Shown here in pieces: positions 18,359-27,057 of a DNA stretch of 64,000 nucleotides (position 1 is the first letter of the stretch; every line of letters begins with the position of its first letter). The stretch comes from Flavobacterium aciduliphilum. GTDB taxonomy: Bacteria > Bacteroidota > Bacteroidia > Flavobacteriales > Flavobacteriaceae. The notes under the pieces were generated by a model. That model was not told the DNA's origin. It did no database searches and saw nothing but the letters and a program-made list of their open reading frames with translations. The stretch spans positions 1 through 64,000 of the forward strand of contig NZ_QLSZ01000004.1 of the NCBI RefSeq assembly GCF_003268855.1, in the 5' to 3' direction. A program made the translations under genes and the position numbers.

Positions 18359-18877
18359 TTAACAATTAGCTGGGGTTCTTCCGAAGAAACGATCGTCTTT
18401 GTCTGTTCTTCCTCCATCTTCCATAGGAAATTCTTTTCTCATGGGATGCGACACCATTTCTTCCATATTTAATATTCGTTTGAGTTGGGGATGTCCTATA
18501 AAATTGATTCCATAAAAATCCCATGCTTCTCTTTCCATCCAATTGGCGCATAAAAACAAATCGGTTATGGTTGGCACCTCAGGAGATTCAGGAAGATACG
18601 TCTTGACACGTATTCTTACATTTTCAACCCAATTGTGCAAGTGATAAACGATAGCAAATTGATGATTTTCATCATTATCCGGAAAATGAACACCCGCTAA
18701 ATCCGTCAAGAAATGAAAATTTAATTGTTCATCTTCTTTCAAGAAACGAATGACGTCATGGATTTCGTCTGGTGTAGCTTCGAATGAAAAAATATCTCTA
18801 CTCATTTCAAAATTCAGTACTTTATTCCCATATTTTGAAATCATTTTTTCTTTTATAAACTCAATTTCTAAAGCCAT
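18359..18877 (-). CDS. nuoC: NADH-quinone oxidoreductase subunit C (30-kDa type)
   Basis: A 172-residue hydrophilic subunit of the connecting arm. The family signature EREAWDFYGINFIGHPQLKRIL lies at about residues 113-134, followed by the P(M/L)RKEFP motif. It supports NuoD and NuoB near the quinone site and carries no cofactor. It starts three bases after nuoB. Length is normal for an unfused NuoC. Confidence 0.94.
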   Translation of the reverse strand: MALEIEFIKEKMISKYGNKVLNFEMSRDIFSFEATPDEIHDVIRFLKEDEQLNFHFLTDLAGVHFPDNDENHQFAIVYHLHNWVENVRIRVKTYLPESPEVPTITDLFLCANWMEREAWDFYGINFIGHPQLKRILNMEEMVSHPMRKEFPMEDGGRTDKDDRFFGRTPANC

Positions 18878-18880
18878 TTT

Positions 18881-19426
18881 CTATAAATTATATGAGGCCA
18901 ATAATTCTTTATATTCTGGAGAATTTCTTCTTCTTACAGATTCATTTTTTACCAATTCTTGCAATTGCATTACGCCTTGAACGATTTGTTCCGGTCTCGG
19001 TGGACATCCAGGTACATATACATCAACTGGAATAACTTTGTCAATACCTTGTAAAACAGAATATGTATCAAACACTCCTCCTGAAGTAGCACAAGCCCCT
19101 ACAGCGATTACCCAACGGGGTTCGGACATTTGTTCGTATACTTGACGAAGAATCGGGGCCATTTTTTTGGAAATAGTTCCCATAACCAACAACATATCTG
19201 CCTGACGAGGTGAAAAACTTACTCGTTCTGAACCGAAACGTGCCAAATCATAGTGAGATGCCATAGTAGCCATGAATTCTATCCCACAACATGATGTAGC
19301 AAAAGGCAAAGGCCAAAGCGAATTGGCACGTGCCAAACCTACCACATCGTTCAATTTTGTAGCAAAGAAGCCTTCACCTACAACTCCTTCTGGCGGAGCA
19401 ACCATTTTTGTTTTAGAATCACTCAT
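18881..19426 (-). CDS. nuoB: NADH-quinone oxidoreductase subunit B (cluster N2)
   Basis: A 181-residue subunit holding cluster N2, the last electron donor to quinone. The unusual tandem cysteines Cys46-Cys47 (TSCCGIEFM) together with Cys112 (GACATSGG) and Cys141 (VPGCPPRPE) are all present. It sits between NuoA (51 bases upstream) and nuoC (3 bases downstream). The C-terminal tail of about 20 charged residues is of ordinary length. Confidence 0.96.
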   Translation of the reverse strand: MSDSKTKMVAPPEGVVGEGFFATKLNDVVGLARANSLWPLPFATSCCGIEFMATMASHYDLARFGSERVSFSPRQADMLLVMGTISKKMAPILRQVYEQMSEPRWVIAVGACATSGGVFDTYSVLQGIDKVIPVDVYVPGCPPRPEQIVQGVMQLQELVKNESVRRRNSPEYKELLASYNL

Positions 19427-19477
19427 TTATAATTCGTACTTAAATTAGTATATCAATTCAACTCGATTATGATGCAA

Positions 19478-19843
19478 TTATTCCCACTCAAGGGCTTTCT
19501 TTTTGATAATATAAAAGAATCCCACCAAAAGAAACAACATGAAAATTACCATTTTTATCATTCCTGTTTCGCCTAATTCTCTAAAATTTACTGCCCAAGG
19601 ATATAAAAATATTACCTCTACATCAAAAAGCACAAAAAGTATCGCTACTAAAAAATATTTTACCGAAAAAGGAATACGAGCATTCCCCACCGATTCAATC
19701 CCGCATTCGAAGTTTTTATCTTTACTTTTCGAATGTCTTTTAGGACCTAAAAACCCCGATCCTATTATGGTTGCTACTACAAACCCAATCGCAAGTCCCG
19801 CTTGCATGAGGATGGGCAAAAAATCATGTTGTGTAGATTGCAT
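19478..19843 (-). CDS. nuoA: NADH-quinone oxidoreductase subunit A
   Basis: A 121-residue membrane subunit with three helices. The loop motif ECGIE with its conserved cysteine and the FDVEVIFLYPWA helix motif identify NuoA. It lies near the quinone chamber, next to NuoH and NuoJ. It is the first gene of the 14-gene operon. Its ATG follows a strong promoter by about 26 bases of predicted leader. Confidence 0.95.
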   Translation of the reverse strand: MQSTQHDFLPILMQAGLAIGFVVATIIGSGFLGPKRHSKSKDKNFECGIESVGNARIPFSVKYFLVAILFVLFDVEVIFLYPWAVNFRELGETGMIKMVIFMLFLLVGFFYIIKKKALEWE

Positions 19844-19871
19844 GTCGTTAAAATTTAGACTTTAATAAAAT

Positions 19872-19907
19872 AGCCACAAATATACGTGGCTTTATTTAAT
19901 TCACAAA
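19872..19907 (-). promoter_or_regulatory. nuo operon promoter with an inverted repeat on the -7 box
   Basis: On the minus strand TTTG (19904-19907), then 19 bases, then TATATTTG (19877-19884) is an essentially perfect Bacteroidota promoter. An inverted repeat with 6-base arms AGCCAC and GTGGCT and an 8-base spacer (19872-19891) encloses the -7 element. It could be a repressor operator or a 5' hairpin; the data do not decide. Confidence 0.65.
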
Positions 19908-19982
19908 AATCAAACTCTAAACGTTACTTATTTCTTTCTTAAAATCGTTTATTTAAATTAATTCTAAATTGTAAAATGTATC

Positions 19983-20016
19983 AAAAAAAAACGCCTCAAT
20001 ACGTTATTGAGGCGTT
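19983..20016 (-). terminator. Rho-independent terminator after the cold-shock gene
   Basis: An 11-base perfect stem (ACGCCTCAATA paired with TATTGAGGCGT on the other arm, small loop) is followed on the minus strand by a run of eight T. It separates the cold-shock gene from the nuo promoter. Confidence 0.85.
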
Positions 20017-20049
20017 TAACCATTCTAGGTAACCAAAAAATAATATATA

Positions 20050-20250
20050 TTAGTCTTCGATAACTACTACTTGCGCAGCTACTTTACCTTTTCTTCCTTC
20101 TTCTTCTTCGTAAGAAACCGAATCACCTTCTTTTAATGATTCTGATTTGATCCCTGTTGCATGAACAAAAATGTCTTTACCATCTTGGTCATCAGTAATG
20201 AATCCATAACCTTTAGATTCATTATAAAATTTAACTTTACCTGTGTGCAT
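20050..20250 (-). CDS. Cold-shock domain protein (CspA family)
   Basis: A 66-residue single cold-shock domain. Both RNA-binding motifs are visible: RNP1 as KGYGFI (residues 13-18) and RNP2 as DIFVHAT (residues 26-32). It binds single-stranded RNA or DNA and acts as an RNA chaperone. Length is standard and the gene stands alone between two terminators. The leader predicted from the promoter is only about 20 bases, unlike the long thermosensing leader of E. coli cspA, so it may be constitutive rather than cold-induced (inference). Confidence 0.95.
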   Translation of the reverse strand: MHTGKVKFYNESKGYGFITDDQDGKDIFVHATGIKSESLKEGDSVSYEEEEGRKGKVAAQVVVIED

Positions 20251-20276
20251 TTTTTTAAAAAAATAATATTATTGCC

Positions 20277-20306
20277 CAAAGGTATGTTTATTTCGTTCAC
20301 AAACAA
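20277..20306 (-). promoter_or_regulatory. Promoter of the cold-shock gene
   Basis: The minus strand has TACCTTTG (20277-20284), a match to TAnnTTTG, with TTG 19 bases upstream (20304-20306). The remaining bases up to 20402 are AT-rich with nothing further recognised. Confidence 0.55.
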
Positions 20307-20402
20307 CATTTAAATGTTAAAAAAATAAAAAGTTTTTTTTATTTTTAAAATATCTTGTGTGTTTTTTTAGCATTTTTATAAATATAATTCATTTTTTTAA
20401 AC

Positions 20403-20443
20403 AAAAAACGTTGTTGTTTTATACTAATCAAACCACAACGTTT
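20403..20443 (-). terminator. Rho-independent terminator after aspS
   Basis: Arms AAACGTTGTGGTTT and AAACAACAACGTTT pair along about 13 bases with one wobble around a 9-10-base loop, then six T follow on the minus strand. It is 20 bases past the aspS stop. Confidence 0.7.
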
Positions 20444-20463
20444 AAAAAAATGAGAATATGATA

Positions 20464-22245
20464 TTAATTCAATGCGACTTTAATATGTAATTCATTGAGT
20501 TGATTTTCATCTATTTTTGAAGGAGCATCAATCATAACGTCTCGACCAGAATTATTTTTTGGAAACGCTATAAAATCACGAATAGTTTCTTGACCTCCAA
20601 GGATTGCTACCAATCGATCCAAACCAAAAGCTAATCCTCCGTGAGGTGGCGCTCCATATTGGAAGGCATCCATCAAGAAGCCAAATTGATTACGAGCTTC
20701 TTCTTCGGTAAACCCTAAATATTTGAACATCAATTGTTGTGTAGCTTTATCGTGAATTCGGATAGAACCACCACCAATTTCATTTCCATTCAAAACCATA
20801 TCGTAGGCATTAGCACGAACTTTTCCTGGATCTGTTGCTAATAATTCCATATCTTCTGGTTTTGGCGATGTAAATGGATGGTGCATGGCGTGCCATCTTC
20901 CAGATTGCTGCGCCAGTTCGCCAGTTTGGCTCGATTCTTCATCCAATTCTAATAATGGGAAATCAACCACCCATAAAGGCGCAAACTCGTCTGGCTTTCT
21001 CAATCCTAATCGCGTCGCCAATTCCATTCGTAGGGCAGAAAGTTGACCTCTAGTTTTGTTTGCAGGACCCGAAAGTACAAAAATCATATCGCCAACCTTT
21101 GCGCCTGTGATTTCGGCCCATTTTGCCAAATCGTCCTGATCGTAAAATTTATCTACCGATGATTTGTACGTTCCATCGGCTTCACATTTTACATAAACCA
21201 TTCCAGAAGCACCAACTTGCGGACGTTTTACCCAATCAATTAACGCATCAATTTCTTTTCTTGTATAAGAAGCACAACCTGGAGCTGCAATTCCAACTAC
21301 CAATTCAGCCGAGTTGAAAACTGGAAAATCTTTATGCTGAGCCACTTCGTTTAACTCACCAAATTTCATATCAAAACGAATATCGGGTTTGTCGTTTCCG
21401 TAGGTTTTCATAGCATAATCGTAGGTAATTCTTGGAAATTTTTCTACTTCAATGCCTTTTATTTCTTTAAGTAAATGACGGGTTAATCCTTCAAATACAT
21501 TTAAAATGTCTTCTTGTTCTACAAACGCCATTTCACAATCGATTTGAGTAAATTCGGGCTGTCTGTCAGCGCGCAAATCTTCGTCACGGAAGCATTTTAC
21601 AATTTGAAAATACTTGTCCATGCCTCCCACCATCAATAGTTGTTTGAACGTTTGTGGCGATTGTGGTAAGGCGTAAAATTGACCTTCATTCATTCTACTT
21701 GGAACGACGAAATCTCTTGCGCCTTCTGGAGTTGATTTAATCAAATAAGGCGTTTCAACTTCACAAAAATCTAAATCAGAAAGGTAATTTCTAACGGCTT
21801 GCGCCACTTTATGACGAAATAACAAACTGTTTTTAACCGGATTTCTACGAATGTCTAAGTAACGGTATTTCATGCGAATATCTTCACCTCCATCGGTTTC
21901 ATCTTCTATAGTGAAAGGCGGTGTCAATGCAGAATTCAAAATGGTCATATCTTTAACCAAAATTTCGATATCTCCAGTAGGAATGTTCTTGTTCTTGGCT
22001 TCACGCTCAATTACCGTTCCTTTCACTTGAACCACAAATTCTCTTCCGAGTGTTTTGGCCAATTCGAAAACCGTCTTATCAGAACGACTTTCGTCAAATA
22101 CCAATTGTGTAATTCCGTATCGGTCGCGTAAATCCACCCAATTCATAAATCCTTTATCCCTAACTTTTTGTACCCAACCCGCAAGGGTTACTTCTTGATT
22201 GATATGTGAGGCGTTCAATTCGCCACATGAATGACTTCTATACAT
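20464..22245 (-). CDS. aspS: Aspartyl-tRNA synthetase
   Basis: A class II aminoacyl-tRNA synthetase that charges tRNA-Asp. An N-terminal OB-fold anticodon-binding domain ([20 protein letters not shown]) is followed by the catalytic core with motif 2 ([19 protein letters not shown]) and motif 3 ([15 protein letters not shown]), interrupted by the bacterial GAD insertion (about residues 290-410). I chose the ATG at 22245 ([10 protein letters not shown]), the usual family N-terminus, giving 593 residues; a start nine codons earlier is open. The gene is monocistronic with a terminator behind it. No missing residues were noted. Confidence 0.95.
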   Translation of the reverse strand: MYRSHSCGELNASHINQEVTLAGWVQKVRDKGFMNWVDLRDRYGITQLVFDESRSDKTVFELAKTLGREFVVQVKGTVIEREAKNKNIPTGDIEILVKDMTILNSALTPPFTIEDETDGGEDIRMKYRYLDIRRNPVKNSLLFRHKVAQAVRNYLSDLDFCEVETPYLIKSTPEGARDFVVPSRMNEGQFYALPQSPQTFKQLLMVGGMDKYFQIVKCFRDEDLRADRQPEFTQIDCEMAFVEQEDILNVFEGLTRHLLKEIKGIEVEKFPRITYDYAMKTYGNDKPDIRFDMKFGELNEVAQHKDFPVFNSAELVVGIAAPGCASYTRKEIDALIDWVKRPQVGASGMVYVKCEADGTYKSSVDKFYDQDDLAKWAEITGAKVGDMIFVLSGPANKTRGQLSALRMELATRLGLRKPDEFAPLWVVDFPLLELDEESSQTGELAQQSGRWHAMHHPFTSPKPEDMELLATDPGKVRANAYDMVLNGNEIGGGSIRIHDKATQQLMFKYLGFTEEEARNQFGFLMDAFQYGAPPHGGLAFGLDRLVAILGGQETIRDFIAFPKNNSGRDVMIDAPSKIDENQLNELHIKVALN

Positions 22246-22322
22246 TTGACATGATTTTTTTATTATGTACAATTGCTTCGCCTATTCAGCTAAAGCTTCG
22301 AGTCGACCTAAGGTCTTGGGTG

Positions 22323-22330
22323 CAAAAGTA
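22323..22330 (-). promoter_or_regulatory. -7 element of aspS
   Basis: The minus strand reads TACTTTTG, a match to TAnnTTTG, leaving a leader of about 70 bases before the aspS ATG. No clear -33 element was seen. The leader contains a GACCT-T-AGGTC palindrome and two CGAAGC copies, so it may fold. Confidence 0.5.
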
Positions 22331-22397
22331 AAAAACTTCACGCGAAATAAACATTAAATATTTTCTTATTGATAAATACGTGCTAAATTAATTTAAC

Positions 22398-22405
22398 TAT
22401 ATTTG
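22398..22405 (+). promoter_or_regulatory. -7 element of the thioredoxin-like gene
   Basis: TATATTTG fits the TAnnTTTG consensus 27 bases before the ATG. The nearest TTG upstream is 26 bases away, longer than the preferred 17-20, so the -33 part is weak. Confidence 0.5.
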
Positions 22406-22432
22406 AAATGGAATAATTAAAAAAATCGAAAT

Positions 22433-23428
22433 ATGAAAAAATTAGGATTGTTAGTAGTCGTTTTGGTCTGGTCGCATGTGAGTTTTGGTCAAGAAACGGT
22501 GTTAAAATTTCAGGGAGCTATTGCTAATAAAAATGGCGCAACTTTGTTTATAAAAAACAACAAAGTTATTGTAAAAGAAATTAAACTAGAGGAAAACGGG
22601 CATTTTAGCACTTCCTTTGATGTCAAAACAGGCATGTATCAATTATTTGATGGAGCTGAATATACCGATGTGTTTTTGAAAAATGGTTTCGACATCACAC
22701 TTAAATTGGATGCTAAAAACTTTGATGAATCCATCGTGTACACTGGAAAAGGCGCCCCCGAAAACAACTATTTAGCTGAAAAAATAAGACATGAAGGCGA
22801 TTTTAATTATGACGATTTACTAGCTTCTTCCCCAGATGATTTTTCGAAAAAAATAACCGACAAGCAAAATGCAGAAAAAGCGAGACTTGAACAAGGAAGA
22901 TTTGATCCTGATTTTGTCGAATTACAAAAGAAAGCCATGATGCAAGAATTGTTCGAGTTAAAAATGTATTTCAAACAAAAACAAGAACAACAAAAACTAA
23001 ACAATACCCAGGCGCCTTCGTTTGAGTACGAAAATTATGCAGGGGGCAAAACCAAACTGGAAGACTTACGCGGTAAATATGTGTATATCGATGTATGGGC
23101 AACTTGGTGTGGGCCTTGTCGTGGCGAAATTCCTTTTTTGCAAAAAATTGAAGAACAATACCACGGGAAAAACATTGCCTTTGTGAGTATTTCTATTGAT
23201 ACCCAAAAAGATCATGATAAATGGAAAAATTTTGTAAAAGATAAATCTTTAGGCGGTATCCAATTAATTGCTGATAAAGATTGGTATTCCGATTTTATCA
23301 AGGCCTTTGGCATCGAATCTATTCCAAGATTTATCTTAATTGACCCAACAGGAAAGGTGATTCATGCGGACGAAACGCGGCCTTCTGAACCAAGTTTGGT
23401 GGAAACACTAGATAAATTATTGAAATAA
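22433..23428 (+). CDS. TlpA-like periplasmic thioredoxin with N-terminal DUF4369-like domain
   Basis: A 331-residue secreted thiol-disulfide protein. A signal peptide of about 19 residues ends SFGQ. The N-terminal ~180 residues resemble the DUF4369 domain common on Bacteroidota TlpA-like proteins, with a coiled-coil-prone charged stretch (140-190). The C-terminal thioredoxin domain has the active site Trp225-Cys226-Gly-Pro-Cys229 and a cis-proline region (ESIPRFIL). It probably reduces or isomerises periplasmic or outer-membrane protein disulfides; cytochrome c maturation is an alternative. It is monocistronic, with its own promoter and a bidirectional terminator. Confidence 0.9.
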   Translation: MKKLGLLVVVLVWSHVSFGQETVLKFQGAIANKNGATLFIKNNKVIVKEIKLEENGHFSTSFDVKTGMYQLFDGAEYTDVFLKNGFDITLKLDAKNFDESIVYTGKGAPENNYLAEKIRHEGDFNYDDLLASSPDDFSKKITDKQNAEKARLEQGRFDPDFVELQKKAMMQELFELKMYFKQKQEQQKLNNTQAPSFEYENYAGGKTKLEDLRGKYVYIDVWATWCGPCRGEIPFLQKIEEQYHGKNIAFVSISIDTQKDHDKWKNFVKDKSLGGIQLIADKDWYSDFIKAFGIESIPRFILIDPTGKVIHADETRPSEPSLVETLDKLLK

Positions 23429-23433
23429 AAATT

Positions 23434-23474
23434 AAAAAAAAGCTGCTTCAAAAGTATTGAAGCAGCTTTTTTTG
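23434..23474. terminator. Bidirectional terminator between the thioredoxin and RND genes
   Basis: Perfect 11-base arms AGCTGCTTCAA and TTGAAGCAGCT around a 5-base loop, with A7 before and T7 after. It can serve both the plus-strand thioredoxin gene and the minus-strand RND gene. Confidence 0.9.
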
Positions 23475-23491
23475 TTTAACCACATGTATAA

Positions 23492-26400
23492 CTAATTTTC
23501 AAGAGCTATCTTTCTTTTCATTCTTCGGTCTCTTAGTCTATATTTTACTCGTTTCACCAAGTAGAACATCACCGGTACCATAACCAAAGTTAAAACAGTT
23601 GCATAGGTCAATCCGAAGATGATAGTCCATGCTAATGGCCCCCAGAAAATCACATTGTCTCCACCCATAAAGAAGTGCGGATTCATATCGGTTACCAAAG
23701 TATAGAAGTCGAAGTTCAATCCAATCGCTAACGGAATTAATCCTAAAACTGCCGTTAATGCCGTTAACAATACCGGACGCAATCTCGATTTACCCGATTC
23801 GATAATCACTTCTTTGATTTCTTCTAGCGATAAATCGTCGTGACTGTCTAAATGTTTGTCGGCTACTTTTTTGTCTAATAGTAAGACGAAGAAGTCCATC
23901 AATACAATTCCGTTTTTCACCACTATTCCCGCTAGCGAAATGATTCCCATCATGGTCATTAAGATTACGAAATCCATATTGGCAATCACATAGCCATAGA
24001 ACACCCCACTAAAACTCAACAACACCGTGAATAAAATCACCAACGTTTTTGAAACCGAGTTGAATTGTAACACAATAATCAACGTGATTCCAGCCATCGC
24101 TAGGAATAATGCATAAAACAAGAAGCCTTGATTTTTACCTTGCTCTTCTTGAACTCCAGAGAACGAGTAGGTAATGTCTTGCGGAAGTTTATAATTTTTT
24201 AATTCCGCTTGAATTTGTTGCGTGATTTCATTTCCATTATATCCCGTAATTACATTGGAATAAACGGTCATGATTCGTTTGTAATTTTTTCTTTTAATTT
24301 GATTGTACGTTGTAGTTTTATCGGTTTTTGAAATGGCAGAAATTGGAATTTGCACAATTTGTCCATTGTTCATGTTTCTAAACGTCAACGATTGATTGAA
24401 CAACACATTTTCATTTTTGCGTTGGTCATCTTGCATACGCATGACAATGTTGTAATCGTCATCCCCTTCTTTATAGGTTGAGATTTCTTGACCATAAACC
24501 GAACGACGCAAATTGAAACCTAGCTGACCTGTAGAAACTCCAGCGCTTCCTGCATTTACTCTATCTACATGAACTTCCAATTCTGGACTTTCTTTGTTTA
24601 CATCGATACTCAATTTCTCAATACCCGGAATGTTTTTCGAATTGATAAACGCAATCATTTTATCCGCTTCTTTCAACATTTCGTCATAATCGGTACCCGT
24701 TAACTGAATACTGATAGGATATCCTGCAGGCGGTCCGTTGGCATCTTTTTCAACCGTAACCGTAGCGCCAGCAATTCCTTTTACTTTATTACGAATTTCT
24801 TCTAGAATATCGGCCGTGTTGATGCCGCGTCTGAATTTGAATTCTGAGAAATTGACTGTTACTTTTCCTTTAAAAGGGGTTTCTGAAGCCGAACCCGCAT
24901 CAACATTTGGATTACCAGCACCTTTTCCAACCTGAGAAACAATCGACTCGGCTAGGAAGTTTTTATCGGTTTTTGGATCTACATATTTTTGTAATATGTT
25001 GATGACTTGTTTTTCTACAAATAGCGTAGCCTTATTGGTTTTTTCAATCGAAGTTCCTTGCGGATATTCAATATAAGCAATCACCTGATTTGGAATGTTC
25101 TCAGGGAAAAACAACACTTTTCTTGGGAAAATCCCTAACAGAATAAAAGACAAGAACAACATTCCGATGATTGCTAACAAGGCATACCATGCTTTTCTAC
25201 CTTCTAATATTTTAGCCAAAAACAATTTGTATTTCTCCTCCATTCTTGGGAAGAAGCTGTGTTGGAACTCTTGTGTCCATTGGAAGATTTTCAAATGATA
25301 CGCCCACATTAATCCGATAGCAATCAACAATAAATGCCCGATTCCTCTTACCAGTTTATTGTCATACGTATATTTGGAACCTAAGAATGCAAATAGAATT
25401 CCGAAAGCTAAAAACAGAACGGTATAAAACTTCAAACTCTTTTTAGAGATGTTTTTATCTTCCGTATCCATGGAGCCCCCTGTCATGGCTGCATTGATAA
25501 CCATTGCCACAAATAACGAAGCCGTAAGGGTTACCGTCAAGGTCATTGGAAAATACTTCATGAATTTACCCATAGTTCCAGGCCATAATGCAAAGGGTAA
25601 AAACGCCATTAAGGTAGTAGCTGTAGACGAAATTACAGGCCAAGCGATTTCTCCGATACCAATTTTAGAAGCTTGCACGCGTGGCAATCCTTTTTTCATG
25701 TTGGCAAATACGTTATCGACTACCACAATACCGTCGTCTACCAACATACCCAATCCCATGACCAATCCGAAAAGTACCATCGTATTTAACGTTAATCCTA
25801 AAGCTGAAAGAATCGCAAACGCAATCATCATAGACAACGGAATCGCAGCACCTACAAACAAGGAATTACGCAATCCCATAGTAAACATCAACACAATCAT
25901 AACCAGAATAATTCCGAAAATGATGTGGTTGGACAATTCGTCCACTTGATGTTCTACACGTGATGACTGGTCATTGGTCAATTCAATTTTTAGGTTTTTA
26001 GGCAAATACGAAGCTTTGGCTTTTTCAATATGTTCTTTGACTTGCTCAATAGCCGAAATCATGTTTTGTCCCGAACGTTTTTTAACGTTAAGCATTACCA
26101 CTTCGGTTCCTTTTTCACGAGCATAAGTTGTTTTTTCTTTCTCTTTAAAACGGATTGTAGCAATATCTTTAAGATAAACCGAACCTCCATACGATTTAAC
26201 GATAATGTTTTCCAGTTCTTTTGGATTTTTGATTTCACCCGTGATACGGATGTTATTTCTCGAACCTTGCGAAACCAAGTTCCCACCAGAAAGCGTCATG
26301 TTTTCGTATTTCACCGCATTTTGAATTTCGTCAAAAGTTACTTGTGCCGCTGTCATTTTAAAAATATCTACAGCAATCTCAACTTCTTTATCATCCACAC

Positions 26401-26968
26401 CAAGAATATCTACTTTCTTAACTTCTGATATTTCTTCTAAATCGTCTTGTAGTAATTCGCCATATTTTTTCAATTGTTGCGTGGTGTAATTTCCTTGCAA
26501 ATTGATGTTCAAAATAGGCACTTCTTCTGAAATGTTCAATTCAAAAACGTTAGGCTCCACCTTACTTCCGTTGTCCAAATTCGGCCAGTCGGTGTCGGCT
26601 TTGGCATTATCAACTTTGTCTTTGATTTTTTGTTTGGCTTGTTCGATAGTAACATTATCGTCAAATTCTACGATTATCATTCCATAATCTTGAAACGAAC
26701 TCGACGTTACTTTGTTTACACCGCTGATGTTTTTAAATTCTTTTTCTAATGGTTTAATAACCAATTTTTCTACGTCTTCGGCTGAATTCCCTGGAAATAC
26801 AGAAGAAACATATACTTTGTTTTCGATGATTTCTGGAAAATCCTCTCGCGGCATGGTAATGTAGGCAGTAATTCCTAAAATTACAATCATAAACGTTAGG
26901 ATGTATACCGTGACACGATTGTCTACAGCCCAACTTGATATACTGAATTCTTTGTTTTGATGACTCAT
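23492..26968 (-). CDS. RND efflux pump permease (AcrB-like inner-membrane subunit)
   Basis: A 1,158-residue RND transporter, longer than the usual ~1,040. TM1 is at about residues 17-37, followed by a large periplasmic domain, the TM2-TM6 bundle with the proton-relay pair Asp411-Asp412 (VDDGIVVVDN), a second periplasmic domain and TM8-TM12. Two extra hydrophobic segments (about 513-530 and 541-557) lie between TM6 and TM7, accounting for much of the excess length. It drives drug or toxic-compound export by proton antiport. It is the last gene of the tetR-tolC-MFP-RND operon; substrate is not predictable from sequence. An 89-base TTTAAAAG-rich spacer separates it from the MFP gene. Confidence 0.94.
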   Translation of the reverse strand: MSHQNKEFSISSWAVDNRVTVYILTFMIVILGITAYITMPREDFPEIIENKVYVSSVFPGNSAEDVEKLVIKPLEKEFKNISGVNKVTSSSFQDYGMIIVEFDDNVTIEQAKQKIKDKVDNAKADTDWPNLDNGSKVEPNVFELNISEEVPILNINLQGNYTTQQLKKYGELLQDDLEEISEVKKVDILGVDDKEVEIAVDIFKMTAAQVTFDEIQNAVKYENMTLSGGNLVSQGSRNNIRITGEIKNPKELENIIVKSYGGSVYLKDIATIRFKEKEKTTYAREKGTEVVMLNVKKRSGQNMISAIEQVKEHIEKAKASYLPKNLKIELTNDQSSRVEHQVDELSNHIIFGIILVMIVLMFTMGLRNSLFVGAAIPLSMMIAFAILSALGLTLNTMVLFGLVMGLGMLVDDGIVVVDNVFANMKKGLPRVQASKIGIGEIAWPVISSTATTLMAFLPFALWPGTMGKFMKYFPMTLTVTLTASLFVAMVINAAMTGGSMDTEDKNISKKSLKFYTVLFLAFGILFAFLGSKYTYDNKLVRGIGHLLLIAIGLMWAYHLKIFQWTQEFQHSFFPRMEEKYKLFLAKILEGRKAWYALLAIIGMLFLSFILLGIFPRKVLFFPENIPNQVIAYIEYPQGTSIEKTNKATLFVEKQVINILQKYVDPKTDKNFLAESIVSQVGKGAGNPNVDAGSASETPFKGKVTVNFSEFKFRRGINTADILEEIRNKVKGIAGATVTVEKDANGPPAGYPISIQLTGTDYDEMLKEADKMIAFINSKNIPGIEKLSIDVNKESPELEVHVDRVNAGSAGVSTGQLGFNLRRSVYGQEISTYKEGDDDYNIVMRMQDDQRKNENVLFNQSLTFRNMNNGQIVQIPISAISKTDKTTTYNQIKRKNYKRIMTVYSNVITGYNGNEITQQIQAELKNYKLPQDITYSFSGVQEEQGKNQGFLFYALFLAMAGITLIIVLQFNSVSKTLVILFTVLLSFSGVFYGYVIANMDFVILMTMMGIISLAGIVVKNGIVLMDFFVLLLDKKVADKHLDSHDDLSLEEIKEVIIESGKSRLRPVLLTALTAVLGLIPLAIGLNFDFYTLVTDMNPHFFMGGDNVIFWGPLAWTIIFGLTYATVLTLVMVPVMFYLVKRVKYRLRDRRMKRKIALEN

Positions 26969-27057
26969 AAATTTTAGTTTAAGAGTTTAAAAGTTTAAAA
27001 ATTTAGAGTTTCGTTTAACAAATGGTAAACATCTAAAATTTATGCTTTTAAACTGAT

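Noticed and set aside
18340..18417. Upstream start for nuoD overlapping nuoC
   Set aside because: The extra 26 residues overlap nuoC and are unlike NuoD; ATG 18339 gives the standard N-terminus.
25449..25949. 166-residue plus-strand frame inside the RND gene
   Set aside because: It is antisense to a well supported RND transporter gene and has no recognisable features.
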